Shown here: piece after piece, positions 28,946 to 38,844 of the stretch | How positions within the stretch are numbered: position 1 is the first letter of the stretch | Layout of the letters: the number at the start of each line of letters is the position of its first letter | Origin: Rhodobacter sp. 24-YEA-8 | Lineage (GTDB): Bacteria; Pseudomonadota; Alphaproteobacteria; Rhodobacterales; Rhodobacteraceae | DNA length: 64,000 bases | Reading direction: 5' to 3' | NCBI RefSeq assembly: GCF_900105075.1 | Contig: NZ_FNSK01000003.1 | Span: forward strand, 204,001-268,000 | The notes under the pieces: generated by a model | What the model saw: only the letters and a program-made list of their open reading frames with translations | The model's database searches: none | What the model was told of the DNA's origin: nothing | Translations under genes and position numbers: made by a program

Positions 28946-30750
28946 GACTGGAGCTCCCGTTCACTTCCCTGCGCGGCAGAGCGGTTCACGACCGTGCCGC
29001 CCTCGGCTGTGGCCTCCGTCGCGCGTGGCACGCTGGCCATCCCACCCGCCGCCGCAGAGCCGATGCGCAGCCGCGCCAGAATTTCGTCACGCGGGCCCTG
29101 CATCTCGATGCGCCCGTCGCGCAAAAAGACCAGATGATCGGCACAGGCCAGCGTCGAAGGCCGGTGCCCCACGATCACCATCGCCGACCCCGCGCTGCGC
29201 ATGTCACGGATCGCCGCTGACAAAGCCGCCTCACCCGCCTGATCCAGATTGGCATTCGGCTCATCGAGCACCACGAGGCAGGGCGTGCCGTAAAGCGCGC
29301 GGGCCAGGCCGATGCGCTGGCGCTGGCCGCCCGAGAGCCGGGCACCGCCCTCGCCGATCTGGGTATTGTAGCCATGCGGCAGTGACTGGATCAGTTCATG
29401 CGCATGGGCGAGCTGTGCCGCCTTGAGGACCGCCTCGTCGTCGATCCGGCCCATGCGGGCGATGTTCTCGCTGATGGTGCCCGAAAACAGCTCCACATCC
29501 TGCGGCAGGTAGCCAAAGGCGCGGCCAAGCTGCAACGGATCCCAGTGATGCAGCTCCGACCCGTCCAGCCGGATCTGGCCGCTGCCAGGCGCATTCAGGC
29601 CCAGAAGCACCCGGCACAGCGTGCTTTTGCCGCCGGCCGAGGGGCCAATCACCGCCGTCACCTCACCCGGGCGGATGGTCAGCGAGACCCCGTCCAGCAC
29701 CGGCGCACGCGCGCCTTGCGGAATGAAACTGACGCGGTTCATCGTGATGCGACCGGTGGGCGAGGGCAGCAAAAAACGCTCCGGTTCGGCCGGAATGGCG
29801 CCCAGCCTGGTTTTCAGCCGCCGGAAGGCGATGCGCGCGCCCATTAAGTTGCGCCAGGTCGACATCGCCGCCTCGACGGGGCCAAGCGCGCGGCCCAGCA
29901 GGATTGACGAGGCGATCATCACCCCCCCCGAGACATTGCCCCTGATCACCAGCCAGGCGCCAAGGCCAAGTATCGCCGATTGCACGAAAAGCCGCAGGAA
30001 TTTGGTCAGGCCGAGGATCAGCGCGCCACGCTCTGCCGCGCGTTGGGTGGCGGCAAGCGCGGCGTTATTGCTCTCCTCCCAACGGGCGCTGAGGGCGGGC
30101 AGCATGGCCATGGCGCGCACCACTTCGGCATTCCTGATGGTGGCATCGGCAGAGCCCTGCGCCGCCATGCCCGCCAGCGCCGCGTTGAGTGTCGCCTTTC
30201 GGGTCAGCCATTCGTTCAACAGGCTGAGCCCCAGCAACAGCACCGCCGCAGAGACGGCAACCATCCCCATCAGCGGATGCAAAAACCAGATCAGCAGCAG
30301 GAACACCGGCGTCCAGGGGGCATCGAAGAACATGATCAGCCCCTGCGAGGACACGAAACCCTGCACCTGGGCCAGATCGCGCAGCATCTGCCCGCCCGCC
30401 GTATCGCCAACGAGCCGCGCCCGCACCCCGCTTGCCAGCAAGACCGGCCCCAGCCGCGCATTCAGCCAGCAGCCGAACCGCACCATCATCATCGCCCGAA
30501 GCGCATCCAGCAGCCCCAGCACCAGCAGCGCCCCGGCGATCAGCAGGGTCAGCATGATCAGCGTCTCGACCCGGCCCGTCACCAGCACCCGGTCATAGAC
30601 CTGGAGCATATAGAGCGGCGAGGCCAGCATCAGCACATTGATCGCAAGGCTGAAGGCAAACATCACCCAGGCCGCAGACCGGCAGGCCCTGATGGCGCGG
30701 TCGAGTTCACCGCTCTGATTGCGTAGCGCAGCTGTCTTTTGACTGACCAT
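28942..30750 (-). CDS. Type I secretion ABC exporter (PrtD-like)
   Basis: 602 residues. Six-helix membrane domain in the first 300 residues (LAINVLMLASPLYMLQVYDR is a family hallmark), then an ATPase domain with Walker A GPSAGGKST, signature LSGGQRQRIGLARAL and Walker B CLVVLDEPNANLD. It lacks the N-terminal C39-like peptidase domain, so substrates should carry an uncleaved C-terminal signal, as RTX proteins do. It lies 68 bp downstream of the RTX gene, in the same orientation. Confidence 0.92.
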   Translation of the reverse strand: MVSQKTAALRNQSGELDRAIRACRSAAWVMFAFSLAINVLMLASPLYMLQVYDRVLVTGRVETLIMLTLLIAGALLVLGLLDALRAMMMVRFGCWLNARLGPVLLASGVRARLVGDTAGGQMLRDLAQVQGFVSSQGLIMFFDAPWTPVFLLLIWFLHPLMGMVAVSAAVLLLGLSLLNEWLTRKATLNAALAGMAAQGSADATIRNAEVVRAMAMLPALSARWEESNNAALAATQRAAERGALILGLTKFLRLFVQSAILGLGAWLVIRGNVSGGVMIASSILLGRALGPVEAAMSTWRNLMGARIAFRRLKTRLGAIPAEPERFLLPSPTGRITMNRVSFIPQGARAPVLDGVSLTIRPGEVTAVIGPSAGGKSTLCRVLLGLNAPGSGQIRLDGSELHHWDPLQLGRAFGYLPQDVELFSGTISENIARMGRIDDEAVLKAAQLAHAHELIQSLPHGYNTQIGEGGARLSGGQRQRIGLARALYGTPCLVVLDEPNANLDQAGEAALSAAIRDMRSAGSAMVIVGHRPSTLACADHLVFLRDGRIEMQGPRDEILARLRIGSAAAGGMASVPRATEATAEGGTVVNRSAAQGSERELQS

Positions 30751-30818
30751 GATCTGCTTTCCGTTGCTTTCCCGGTGCCGTTTCCGGCCATCCCGGGCCG
30801 TGGTAGAAGGGAATGGCC

Positions 30819-33800
30819 TCAGGCGATCAGGCCCGGGTCGACGGTCAGGTCGTTCTGGATCAGAAAGTTCAGCGCCGCAGAGGCGGCGGCCACATCGGCG
30901 TTGGTGCCGAGGATGACATAGGTGGTGTGGGTTGCACCGACAAAGCGCCCGGCCAGCAGCCCCCCGGCCAGTCCGACCAGCGAGATCCCTCCGGCATCAA
31001 GGCTGTTGAGCTGCAGATCCTCACCCGCCTGATAGTCGCGGATCGTATTGGTGCCGGCCAGAATGCGGAACGTGTCCATCCCGGCCACCGTGCCCGGACC
31101 GTCGCCGAATATATTGCGGGCGCCCGCGCCGCTGGCGACCAGCAGGTCCTCGCCGCCGCCGCCATAGATCAGATCATTGCCGGCACCGCTGACGATCCGG
31201 TTGTCCACCGCGCTGCCGACCAGCTGGTCATTGAATGCCGAACCGATCAGCGCCTCGATCCCGTTCAGAATATCGCCTTCGGCGTCGCCCCCGGCCCCCA
31301 GCGTGCTGCCGGTTGCGCTGAGGCCGACATTCACCCCGGCGGCCGAGGCGGAATAATCTGCCGTATCAAGCCCGGCGCCGCCGATCAGCGTATCCGCCCC
31401 GGCAAAGCCCACCAGCTGGTCATTTCCGGCACCGCCATCGAGGCGGTTGGCCTGTTCCGATCCGTGCAGCAGATCATTGAACGCCGAGCCGATGGCGTTT
31501 TCCATCTGCAAGAGCGCGTCACCCGCCGCGTCACCGCCCTGGCTGGCCGATCCGGTGGTGCCGGAATAGAGCCGCGCAAAGACCGCACCCGCCGAAAGCG
31601 AATAATCCGCCGTGTCGACCCCATCGCCGCCCAGCAGGACATCGGCCCCGAGCCCTGAGCGGAAAATATCGTCGCCCGCGCCGCCCTGCAGCTGGTTCGC
31701 AGCGGAATTGCCAACCAGCAGATCGCCATATGCCGAGCCGATCAGGTTCTCGATGGTGCTGAGCTGGTCGCCCGCCGCATCGCCGCCGATCCCGGTGCCA
31801 AAGCCGCTATCCGTCAGGGTAACAAAGACACCCGAGGCGGAATTGGCATAGCTGGCGGTATCGACCCCATCGCCGCCGATCAGCACATCCGCGCCGCCAT
31901 TGCCGCGCAAAAGATCGTTGCCCGCGCCGCCTTCCAGCCGGTTGGCGGCGGCCGATCCGATCAGCTGATCCGCCTGACCCGAGCCGATCAGGTTCTCGAT
32001 CCCGTTCAGCAGATCGCCCGCCGCATCGCCGCCCGCTGACAGGAATCCGCCATCGGCCGCATCGCTCAGAAGCGCGATCACCCCAAGCGCCGAGGTCGAA
32101 TAATCCGCCGTATCGATGCCGTCACCGCCCAGAAGCGTATCCGCGCCCGCGCCGCCGCGCAGAAGATCATTGCCCGCGCCGCCGGTCAGACGGTTGGCGC
32201 CCTCGTTTCCGGCGAGGAAATCGGCATGGGCAGATCCGATCAGGTTTTCGATGCCGTTCAGCACATCGCCTGCAGCATCGCCCCCGGCAGTGAGCGCACC
32301 GCCGCCGGTGGTCAGCTGCACCGAAACGCCCGCAGCCGAGGTTGAATATTCCGCCGTATCAATGCCGGCACCGCCCGTCAGCAGGTCTGCCCCGGCCCCG
32401 CCCATCAGGGTATCGTTCAGCTCTCCGCCGGTCAGCGTGTCATCGAAGGCGGATCCGATCAGCCGCTCAATCAGTTGCAGCCGGTCCCCTTCGGCATCGC
32501 CGCCCAGGCCGATCCCGACCGCAAGCGGGTCCGCGACTGTGGTGTTGAGGCTGACATTCACCGCCGCCGCCGAGGCGGAATAATCCGCCGTATCATTGCC
32601 GCCCTGGCCGATCAGCGTATCTGCCCCTGCCCCGCCGGTGAAGGTATTGGCCGAGGCGTCGCCGATCAGAATATCGCCAAAGCCCGAGCCGATCACCGAT
32701 TCAATGCTGATCAGCACGGATCCCGCAGCCGCGCCGCTGCCGGTGCCGGACCCCATGTCATAGCCGACCGCGCCCCCGGCCGAGAAATCGGCGGTGTCGA
32801 TGCCATCGCCGCCGTCAAGGATATTGGCGCCATTGCCGCCGACCAGCGTATCATCGCCGCTGCCGCCATAGAGGCTGTCATTGCCCTCATTGCCCTCGAT
32901 CCGGTCATTGCCGCCGCCACCCGTCAGGCTGTCATGACCACCATTGCCGATCAGCCGGTCATCGCCCTCGCCACCATCGGCCAGATCATTGCCATCCCCC
33001 GCGAGGATCTCATCCGTGCCGGCACCGCCATAAAGGCTGTCATTGCCGATCGAGCCGTTCACGAAATCATCGCCATCCCCGCCGCGCAGCAGATCATTGC
33101 CGAGGCTGCCCAGCAGCGAGTCATCTCCCGCGCCGCCATCCAGCACGTCATCTCCATCGCCGCCATTCAGCAGATCGGCACCGAACCCGCCAAAGACGGT
33201 GTCATGGCCAAAACCACCCTGCAGCGTGTCATCCCCGCCGCCACCATAAAGCCGGTCATTGCCGAAGCCGCCATCCAGCAGATCATCGCCGCCGGACGGA
33301 TCGGAATTGGTGCCATCAGGCAGGCCATCGCCGTCAAGATCATCGGCCACCCCGTCCAGATCGGCATCAGCGATGCTGTCGCCGAACAGGATGTCATTGC
33401 CATCCATCCCGCGCAGAATGTCGTCCCCGCCATTGCCGACAAGCTGATTGTCAAGCCGGTTGCCGCTCAGCAGATCGTCAAAGGCCGAGCCGGTCAGGTT
33501 CTCGATGCCAGAAAGCACATCACCTGTCGCGTGACCGCCATTGCCGCGTGCCGTTTTCGTCGGGTCTGCCGCGAGGATCACCGTGACCGCCGCGTCCGAA
33601 GCGGTGTAATCCGCCGTATCGACGCCCGCTCCGCCGTTCAGCACATCGCGCCCGGCACCGCCGACCAGAATATCGTCCGACCCGGCGCCGTTCAGCGTAT
33701 CGTCGCCGGCGCCACCATCCAGATAATCGCCGCCTGTGCTGTTCGGCGCGACCGTGATCACATCATTGCCGCCGAGCCCTTCAATCCGCAACCTGCCACT

Positions 33801-33968
33801 TTCCGACCGGATCAGAATGTCAGCCCCTTCGGTTCCTGTAATGACCGTATGGCCCGAGTCTGCAATAACAGCGGCCATTGCCATATCGGCAGACGGAGAG
33901 GCGATGATATGGGGATCTGAGATTTTGATCCGCGACGTCAACAGCCGTGTCGACTTGAGAGTGGTCAT
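30819..33968 (-). CDS. RTX repeat protein, type I secretion substrate
   Basis: About 1049 residues. The start chosen is ATG 33968 (MTTLKSTRLL), preceded by GGAG; the frame opens further upstream without a ribosome site. It contains many GGxGxDxLxG calcium-binding nonapeptides. Two zones exist: a dense RTX zone and a tandem array of about 90-100-residue modules. Each module ends in a variant of GGDAxGDxLxxIENLIGSA; I count eight such IGSA-type motifs. A DADLDGVADDLDGDGLPDGT segment resembles thrombospondin type-3 calcium loops. The acidic, hydrophobic tail fits an HlyBD-type signal. It is probably a surface or biofilm adhesin; no enzymatic domain is seen. Confidence 0.88.
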   Translation of the reverse strand: MTTLKSTRLLTSRIKISDPHIIASPSADMAMAAVIADSGHTVITGTEGADILIRSESGRLRIEGLGGNDVITVAPNSTGGDYLDGGAGDDTLNGAGSDDILVGGAGRDVLNGGAGVDTADYTASDAAVTVILAADPTKTARGNGGHATGDVLSGIENLTGSAFDDLLSGNRLDNQLVGNGGDDILRGMDGNDILFGDSIADADLDGVADDLDGDGLPDGTNSDPSGGDDLLDGGFGNDRLYGGGGDDTLQGGFGHDTVFGGFGADLLNGGDGDDVLDGGAGDDSLLGSLGNDLLRGGDGDDFVNGSIGNDSLYGGAGTDEILAGDGNDLADGGEGDDRLIGNGGHDSLTGGGGNDRIEGNEGNDSLYGGSGDDTLVGGNGANILDGGDGIDTADFSAGGAVGYDMGSGTGSGAAAGSVLISIESVIGSGFGDILIGDASANTFTGGAGADTLIGQGGNDTADYSASAAAVNVSLNTTVADPLAVGIGLGGDAEGDRLQLIERLIGSAFDDTLTGGELNDTLMGGAGADLLTGGAGIDTAEYSTSAAGVSVQLTTGGGALTAGGDAAGDVLNGIENLIGSAHADFLAGNEGANRLTGGAGNDLLRGGAGADTLLGGDGIDTADYSTSALGVIALLSDAADGGFLSAGGDAAGDLLNGIENLIGSGQADQLIGSAAANRLEGGAGNDLLRGNGGADVLIGGDGVDTASYANSASGVFVTLTDSGFGTGIGGDAAGDQLSTIENLIGSAYGDLLVGNSAANQLQGGAGDDIFRSGLGADVLLGGDGVDTADYSLSAGAVFARLYSGTTGSASQGGDAAGDALLQMENAIGSAFNDLLHGSEQANRLDGGAGNDQLVGFAGADTLIGGAGLDTADYSASAAGVNVGLSATGSTLGAGGDAEGDILNGIEALIGSAFNDQLVGSAVDNRIVSGAGNDLIYGGGGEDLLVASGAGARNIFGDGPGTVAGMDTFRILAGTNTIRDYQAGEDLQLNSLDAGGISLVGLAGGLLAGRFVGATHTTYVILGTNADVAAASAALNFLIQNDLTVDPGLIA

Positions 33969-34248
33969 ATCGCATCTCCGAATATCAGGGTTGAAATCGG
34001 ATCTTTCTCCGACGGGCAGACAGCAATCGCATTTCCGTCTGATCAAGATCCAGCTGAGCAGATCGATAATCTGGTGGGAATTTGAAAACACCCTGCTGTC
34101 TCAAATCATGATGTATCGGATTCGCGTCAGGACTGATTCATCTTTGATTGCGATCGCAACAAGGGTTCTCTCTGCGGGAATGAGGGTCTCGCGGATGCGA
34201 GACCCTTCTCGTTATACTCCGGTTGTCCCGAAGAAACGAAATCGCCGA
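33969..34248. other. Leader region of the RTX gene
   Basis: 280 bp between the 91-aa gene and the RTX gene. It holds the hairpin at 34183-34206 and presumably the RTX promoter. Confidence 0.4.
34183..34206. terminator. Hairpin, probable terminator of the 91-aa gene
   Basis: AGGGTCTCGC, loop GGAT, GCGAGACCCT form a perfect 10-bp stem 43 bp past the stop of the small gene. No long T tract follows on the minus strand, so an attenuator or mRNA-stabilising role is possible. Confidence 0.5.
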
Positions 34249-34524
34249 TCAGGCAACGGCGGCCCAGCCGGTTGCCGTGATGGTCGAGTAGTCATCATTG
34301 ACGAAGACGACAAGGTTCAGCTCGGTGGCGCTGTCATCGCCATAAGCCTGAATATCGATCGAGAACACAGCTTCGTTTCCGTCGATGCAGACATCGACAT
34401 TGTAGTCATGATTCACCGAGATGTCGCTGGTGAAATCGACGACAGTGCTGTAGTCGATGTCGACCGTTGCGGTGTAATCGTAGCTGGCGTCGAAGTTGAC
34501 GTCCGAATTGTTCCAGTTGGTCAT
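34249..34524 (-). CDS. Small acidic protein without Lys or Arg in the secretion locus
   Basis: 91 residues with a strong ribosome site (CAGGAG, seven bases before the ATG). Asp, Val, Thr, Ser and Tyr dominate. There is no lysine or arginine, a single cysteine and a strongly negative net charge. Residues 14-62 alternate polar/acidic and hydrophobic residues (DYTATVDIDYSTVVDFTSD), which predicts continuous beta strands. No Sec signal peptide and no RTX nonapeptides are seen. Position between two RTX genes and next to an HlyB/HlyD pair suggests it is also exported. I do not recognise the family. Confidence 0.7.
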   Translation of the reverse strand: MTNWNNSDVNFDASYDYTATVDIDYSTVVDFTSDISVNHDYNVDVCIDGNEAVFSIDIQAYGDDSATELNLVVFVNDDYSTITATGWAAVA

Positions 34525-34722
34525 TTCGCTCTCCTGTTGAATTTACAGACCCGGCAGATCCCGGTTATCGGGTATTAATTCATAGGACCGGATATTTCAA
34601 AGACGCGAAGGTTGCATAGTACTAAGGGCGTAGTCAGGGCTCAGAGTCCCGGATAATAAAAATGCCATATACGCCGGCGACCGGGTCACCGACGTATTGA
34701 AACTTCATTTCTTTATGTGGAA

Positions 34723-36189
34723 TTAACCGAGATCGCTGATCTGATTCCCGATCATCAGCAGATAAGACGGTGAATCGGCGTACACATCCAGGTCATCGCC
34801 AAATATATTCCGCATTAGCATTTCCGCTTGTGAGTCGCTGGCCACGCCCCTGATGGGAATTGCGGATCCGTAGCCTGGATTCAGCGTGAAGAATTCATCA
34901 AGTGTAAGAACCGAAGTTCGCCCGTCAAATCGGAAGGTGATTTCCAGATCGTCCCGGTCACAGGCGCTCCGACTGAAGGACAGCATGGTGCCATTTCGAA
35001 GCCCCATTATGGCCGGGTCGTCCCATCCCCCGCCGGGTCCCAGCAGCCGGTCGCCCTCGGCGATGCGGAAATCCTGGATCAGGTCATCATCGAAACGGCC
35101 GGTGATCAGCCACAGATCCGCGCCACTGCCGCCGCGGTAAATATCGTCGTCGTCACCCGCCCTGGTGCCCATGCGGAAGATATCATTGCCTGCACCGCCG
35201 AAGATCATGTCCCGGCCTGTTCCACCCTCGATCAGGTCATTCCCTGCGCCCCCGTCGATGCGGTCGCTCCCCGCACCGCCCAGCAGCAAATCCTCACCGG
35301 AACCGCCAAAGAGGCTGTCATCACCGCGCCCGCCGAAAAGCCAGTCGTCGCCATCCTCGCCCCAAAGACCATCTTCGCCCACACCGCCAAAGGCCGCATC
35401 ATTCCCCGCCCCCGCGAAGACGCTGTCTTTGCCGTCTTCTGCAAACAGCCAGTCATCGCCGGCACCCGCGCGGATCGTATCCTTTCCCGCCGCCGCCCAA
35501 ACCAGAGTGTCGCCAGTGACGGCATTGATCACATCGGCGCCGCGCGTCCCGGTCATCGTAATGAATTCAGTTGTTTCATAGGTTGCGGCCTGACCTGACA
35601 ACACGACCGAGGACATTTGCTCCTCTGCGGCAAAGGCCTCTGCCTGTAGCTCTGCAGAGCTGTTCGCGCCCTCTGCCGTGATGCTTGCCGTGAACGTGGC
35701 CAGGTTGCCGCTCAACTGATCGCCGTAAGATACCGACCCGGCAGATGCCTGCCCTGACGAGGTGAAAATGTTCATTTCAGGAAGTGCAAGAGTGACCGAG
35801 AGAAAGGTCACCCCGGCCGACATGCCCGCCGCGTCACCCTGGGCTGAGACCTGCATGTCCATCTGACTCAGGCCAGCAAGATCAATGCCGATATACCCTG
35901 AAACATAACCATTTTCACCATCGGGCCCGGTGGCCGCGCCCAGGATGCTGACCTGACCCCAGGCAAAACTCAGCAGCCCACGACTGACGACGTCGATATT
36001 GATGACGGCATTAGCGAGTGTCGCAGTGCCGTAGGCGTCTGCTGCCGCTGCTACCGAAACTGAAATTGCCGTGACAACCGTTTGACTGCCTGTTGTCACG
36101 GATTCTCGCGGCACAATGCAGGAAATCGCTCGAGGCGGCAGCCTTTCGCTACAATGATCCCGACCTGAATAGCCTGTTCGAAAGCCCAT
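34723..36189 (-). CDS. RTX calcium-binding protein with unique N-domain
   Basis: 488 residues, ATG 36189 preceded by AGGAG. The N-terminal half (about residues 35-215) is an Ala/Ser/Val-rich, beta-strand-like domain without known motif. The middle (about 220-340) holds roughly ten RTX units such as GGRGDDSLFGGSGEDLLLG. The C-terminal 140 residues form a mixed domain ending in LLMIGNQISDLG, a plausible uncleaved secretion signal. It is probably exported by the adjacent ABC/HlyD pair. Confidence 0.85.
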   Translation of the reverse strand: MGFRTGYSGRDHCSERLPPRAISCIVPRESVTTGSQTVVTAISVSVAAAADAYGTATLANAVINIDVVSRGLLSFAWGQVSILGAATGPDGENGYVSGYIGIDLAGLSQMDMQVSAQGDAAGMSAGVTFLSVTLALPEMNIFTSSGQASAGSVSYGDQLSGNLATFTASITAEGANSSAELQAEAFAAEEQMSSVVLSGQAATYETTEFITMTGTRGADVINAVTGDTLVWAAAGKDTIRAGAGDDWLFAEDGKDSVFAGAGNDAAFGGVGEDGLWGEDGDDWLFGGRGDDSLFGGSGEDLLLGGAGSDRIDGGAGNDLIEGGTGRDMIFGGAGNDIFRMGTRAGDDDDIYRGGSGADLWLITGRFDDDLIQDFRIAEGDRLLGPGGGWDDPAIMGLRNGTMLSFSRSACDRDDLEITFRFDGRTSVLTLDEFFTLNPGYGSAIPIRGVASDSQAEMLMRNIFGDDLDVYADSPSYLLMIGNQISDLG

Positions 36190-36381
36190 GGCGTTCTCCT
36201 CTTACGCTAAAGGAATAACGGGCTGTGAGTGGTCCAGCCATTGCAATTCCGTATATACTCCTTCAGAGGTATGCCCCTCAGCGGAACCAGGGCATTCCTG
36301 GACCAGCGTTACAGACAGATCCGACATGAGCAGGTATCGGGCCCGGCGAGAGGGCAGCACCCCTATGAGCGCCAACGGATT

Positions 36382-37071
36382 CTATTCCAGGGTCGTGTGG
36401 CCATTGACACTTCGCTCTGCGAGCAGCGCCAACTGCGTGCGGTTCACAGCACCGAATTTTCGCATGATCTGCCGTACATGCACCTTGACTGTGGATTCCT
36501 GCAGATCCAAATATCGTCCTATCAACTTGTTTGATCTGCCCTTGCAGAGGCACTCGAGCACCTCCTGCTGTCGCGGTGTCAAACCAGTCAAAGATCCCGG
36601 GATATCCTCCGTACAGCTCAGATCTGGTTGAATCCTGATCTTGTCCTCCACGATCGCTTCACGCGGGAAAGAAATTCCGTTCCCCAAAATGAATGTCAAA
36701 GTCCTGAATGCCAGTTCCGGATCCATGTCTGTCGAGATGAACCCTCTGAATCCGGCCTTTGCGGCAGCAGTCATCTCAACCGGATCATTCAAATCTGAGA
36801 TAACCAGACAAGGAACATTGGAAATCGCAAACTCTCCCAGGTCCGCAATACCCAACGCATTGCACTTCTGAAGCGCCATCCCTCCGACACTCAACACAGT
36901 CAACCCTGATTTGATCGCGTGAAGACAGCCTCCATCTGATGGATCTTCGTCGATCAGCTTCAACTTCAAGCTTTCTGCCCATGGGAGGAGAAAAGACACC
37001 AGGGCCGCGCGTCGCAGCTTTCTGGTATCCAGAACACGGACGACATCTCGGATCACACAACCACCCACCAT
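36382..37071 (-). CDS. LuxR/NarL-type transcriptional regulator
   Basis: About 229 residues from the ATG at 37071, which has GGAG seven bases upstream; an earlier ATG at 37089 lacks one. The N-terminal half resembles a receiver fold (CLVISDLNDPVEMTAAAKAG) but lacks a convincing phospho-acceptor Asp in the expected place, so it is likely phosphorylation-independent. The C-terminus has a typical NarL HTH: LTPRQQEVLECLCKG ... QESTVKVHVRQIM. It is transcribed in the same direction as the RTX genes and could control them. Confidence 0.82.
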   Translation of the reverse strand: MVGGCVIRDVVRVLDTRKLRRAALVSFLLPWAESLKLKLIDEDPSDGGCLHAIKSGLTVLSVGGMALQKCNALGIADLGEFAISNVPCLVISDLNDPVEMTAAAKAGFRGFISTDMDPELAFRTLTFILGNGISFPREAIVEDKIRIQPDLSCTEDIPGSLTGLTPRQQEVLECLCKGRSNKLIGRYLDLQESTVKVHVRQIMRKFGAVNRTQLALLAERSVNGHTTLE

Positions 37072-37719
37072 TGACAATCTCCGCTGCATTACAAGAACAG
37101 TGGTGCTTCAAGGCAGATCGCCCTGCTGGTTCACGACTTATCCAGTCAGGAGCACCTCATACCCGATCAGCAGTATATTCTCCCGTTGGACCGTCAAAGC
37201 CCACGGAAAAATTCAAGTCGGCTGCCTCATATCGATTGCCAGGTTTTCTTTCAGATCGAGCCCTGGAATAGCCTGGGCTTGGCTCGCATATGAACCTGCC
37301 CACCAAAAGCACTGCACGCATTCTTCATGCCTTCAGCTTCAGCGGAATTTCGGCCCTCCCGAGCGTCGTATATCGAACAGCCTGTACCAGGTGTCAGCAC
37401 ATGAGAGTATTCCTGATATCTGCGGACGAACAGGATCGGATTCTACCTAGCAACTTCTGTGGTTGCCGCCCGTTGTGCAAGGCCTCTTCTCCTGGGGCTG
37501 GTGATCGAGTGCGGTCTTCTGTCAGGCCTGTATGTGCGGCAATTTTCAGAAGCCGCTGGCCGGGATGGTGATCAGCGAAGCGGGTCCACATCTGTGTCTC
37601 GAGCTCGATTGCTCGCAGTTGCTATCTGGTTTTCCCGATCCGGATCATTTCGATCTTTTGCCCATGGGGTCGTCGGCTTCTTACACCTCTTCGCCCTGTG
37701 CGGAATGCGTGCGCTACGT
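37072..37719. other. Long region without recognisable gene
   Basis: About 650 bp between the LuxR gene and IS110. Plus-strand frames (for example from the ATG at 37399 and the frame 37459-37881) read like fragments of a longer protein in shifting frames. I could not match a family, and a decayed gene cut by IS110 is possible. Confidence 0.3.
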
Positions 37720-38751
37720 TCAGACCGTAGCGGCAGCAGGCACGGGGATCCTGTAATCCTGTTGTTTTGTCATCATGGCCCAGATGGCGCGCGCCATTTT
37801 GTTAGCCAGAGCGATCGCTACCAGCATGCGCGGCTTTCTTGCCAGCATTCGCTCCAGCCAGGAACCTTCCGGGATACGTGATCGTCCCAGCCAGTTAAGC
37901 CGCGACATCGCACCGATGATTAGGAGACGCCTGATATCCGCCTGACCTGCTTTTGTGATCCGTCCCAATCGCTCCTTCCCTCCGGAAGAGTGCTGACGCG
38001 GAACAAGTCCCAGCCAGGCGGCGAAGTCGCGACCCCGCCTGAAGGTTTTCATGTCTGGTGCGAAAGCGTCAAATGCCAGTGCTGTGATTGGGCCGACCCC
38101 CGGCAAGGTCTGCAGGCGCCTCGCCGTTTCGGCGCCATCCGCCAGCTGGTGTGCCTTCCGAGTTCTCTCGTCGATACGAGCCGTTTGCTCTGCGATCTGT
38201 TCCAGCAGGTCCCTGCATTCCTCGCGCACGAGCCGAGGGATAGCTCCTTCATCTGAGTCGAGAATAGCCTGCACGCGACCGATCTGCCTGAGGCCTGCCG
38301 GGAGGACGTAGCCGAACTCATAAAGAACAGCACGCAGCGCATTTACGAGCTCGGTTCTTTGGTGAACAAGGCGCTCTCTGGCTCGGAACAGCACAGCACG
38401 GGCCTGCTGTTGGTCAGTTTTCGGAGGCACAAAGCGCATCCCGGGCTGGCGGGCCGCAGTGACAATTGCCTCGGCATCGGTGGCGTCATTTTTCTGGCGC
38501 TTAACGAATGGGCGCACATACTGCGGAGGGACCATCAGAACCTGATGGTTGCGGCTGATCAACTCCCGCGCCCAAAAATGAGCGCTGCCGCAAGCTTCCA
38601 TGGCGATGATCGCCCCAGGATATGCAGCCAAAAAACGCAGAAACTGCTGGCGGGGCACTTTCTTGCGGAAAGCTGGCCTTCCATCGGCTGTGGCACCGTG
38701 AAGCTGGAACACACTTTTGGCCAGATCGACGCCGACTATCATATCATTCAT
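37720..38751 (-). CDS. IS110-family transposase
   Basis: 343 residues. The DEDD N-domain is MIVGVDLAKSVFQLHG (first Asp), with EACGSAHFWAREL and KNDATDAEAIV. The C-terminal transposase_20 domain has LQTLPGVGPITALA and GLVPRQHSSGGKERLG with the catalytic serine region. Length and motifs are complete, so it may be active. Confidence 0.9.
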   Translation of the reverse strand: MNDMIVGVDLAKSVFQLHGATADGRPAFRKKVPRQQFLRFLAAYPGAIIAMEACGSAHFWARELISRNHQVLMVPPQYVRPFVKRQKNDATDAEAIVTAARQPGMRFVPPKTDQQQARAVLFRARERLVHQRTELVNALRAVLYEFGYVLPAGLRQIGRVQAILDSDEGAIPRLVREECRDLLEQIAEQTARIDERTRKAHQLADGAETARRLQTLPGVGPITALAFDAFAPDMKTFRRGRDFAAWLGLVPRQHSSGGKERLGRITKAGQADIRRLLIIGAMSRLNWLGRSRIPEGSWLERMLARKPRMLVAIALANKMARAIWAMMTKQQDYRIPVPAAATV

Positions 38752-38844
38752 CTTACCGTCCTTTCCGTTCCGTGGAGGTCTGTGCTTCTAACGCTCGCAC
38801 ATTGCGATGCCGGTTGGGGAGGGCGGCAACCATCCCATCTGTGT

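Noticed and set aside
31000..33900. Regularly repeated DNA resembling a CRISPR or satellite array.
   Set aside because: The repeats are in-frame RTX codons of variable sequence, with no constant repeat/spacer structure.
32475..33920. 481-codon plus-strand frame with regular Ile/Ala repeats.
   Set aside because: Mirror image of the RTX repeats on the minus strand; repetitive only because the sense strand is.
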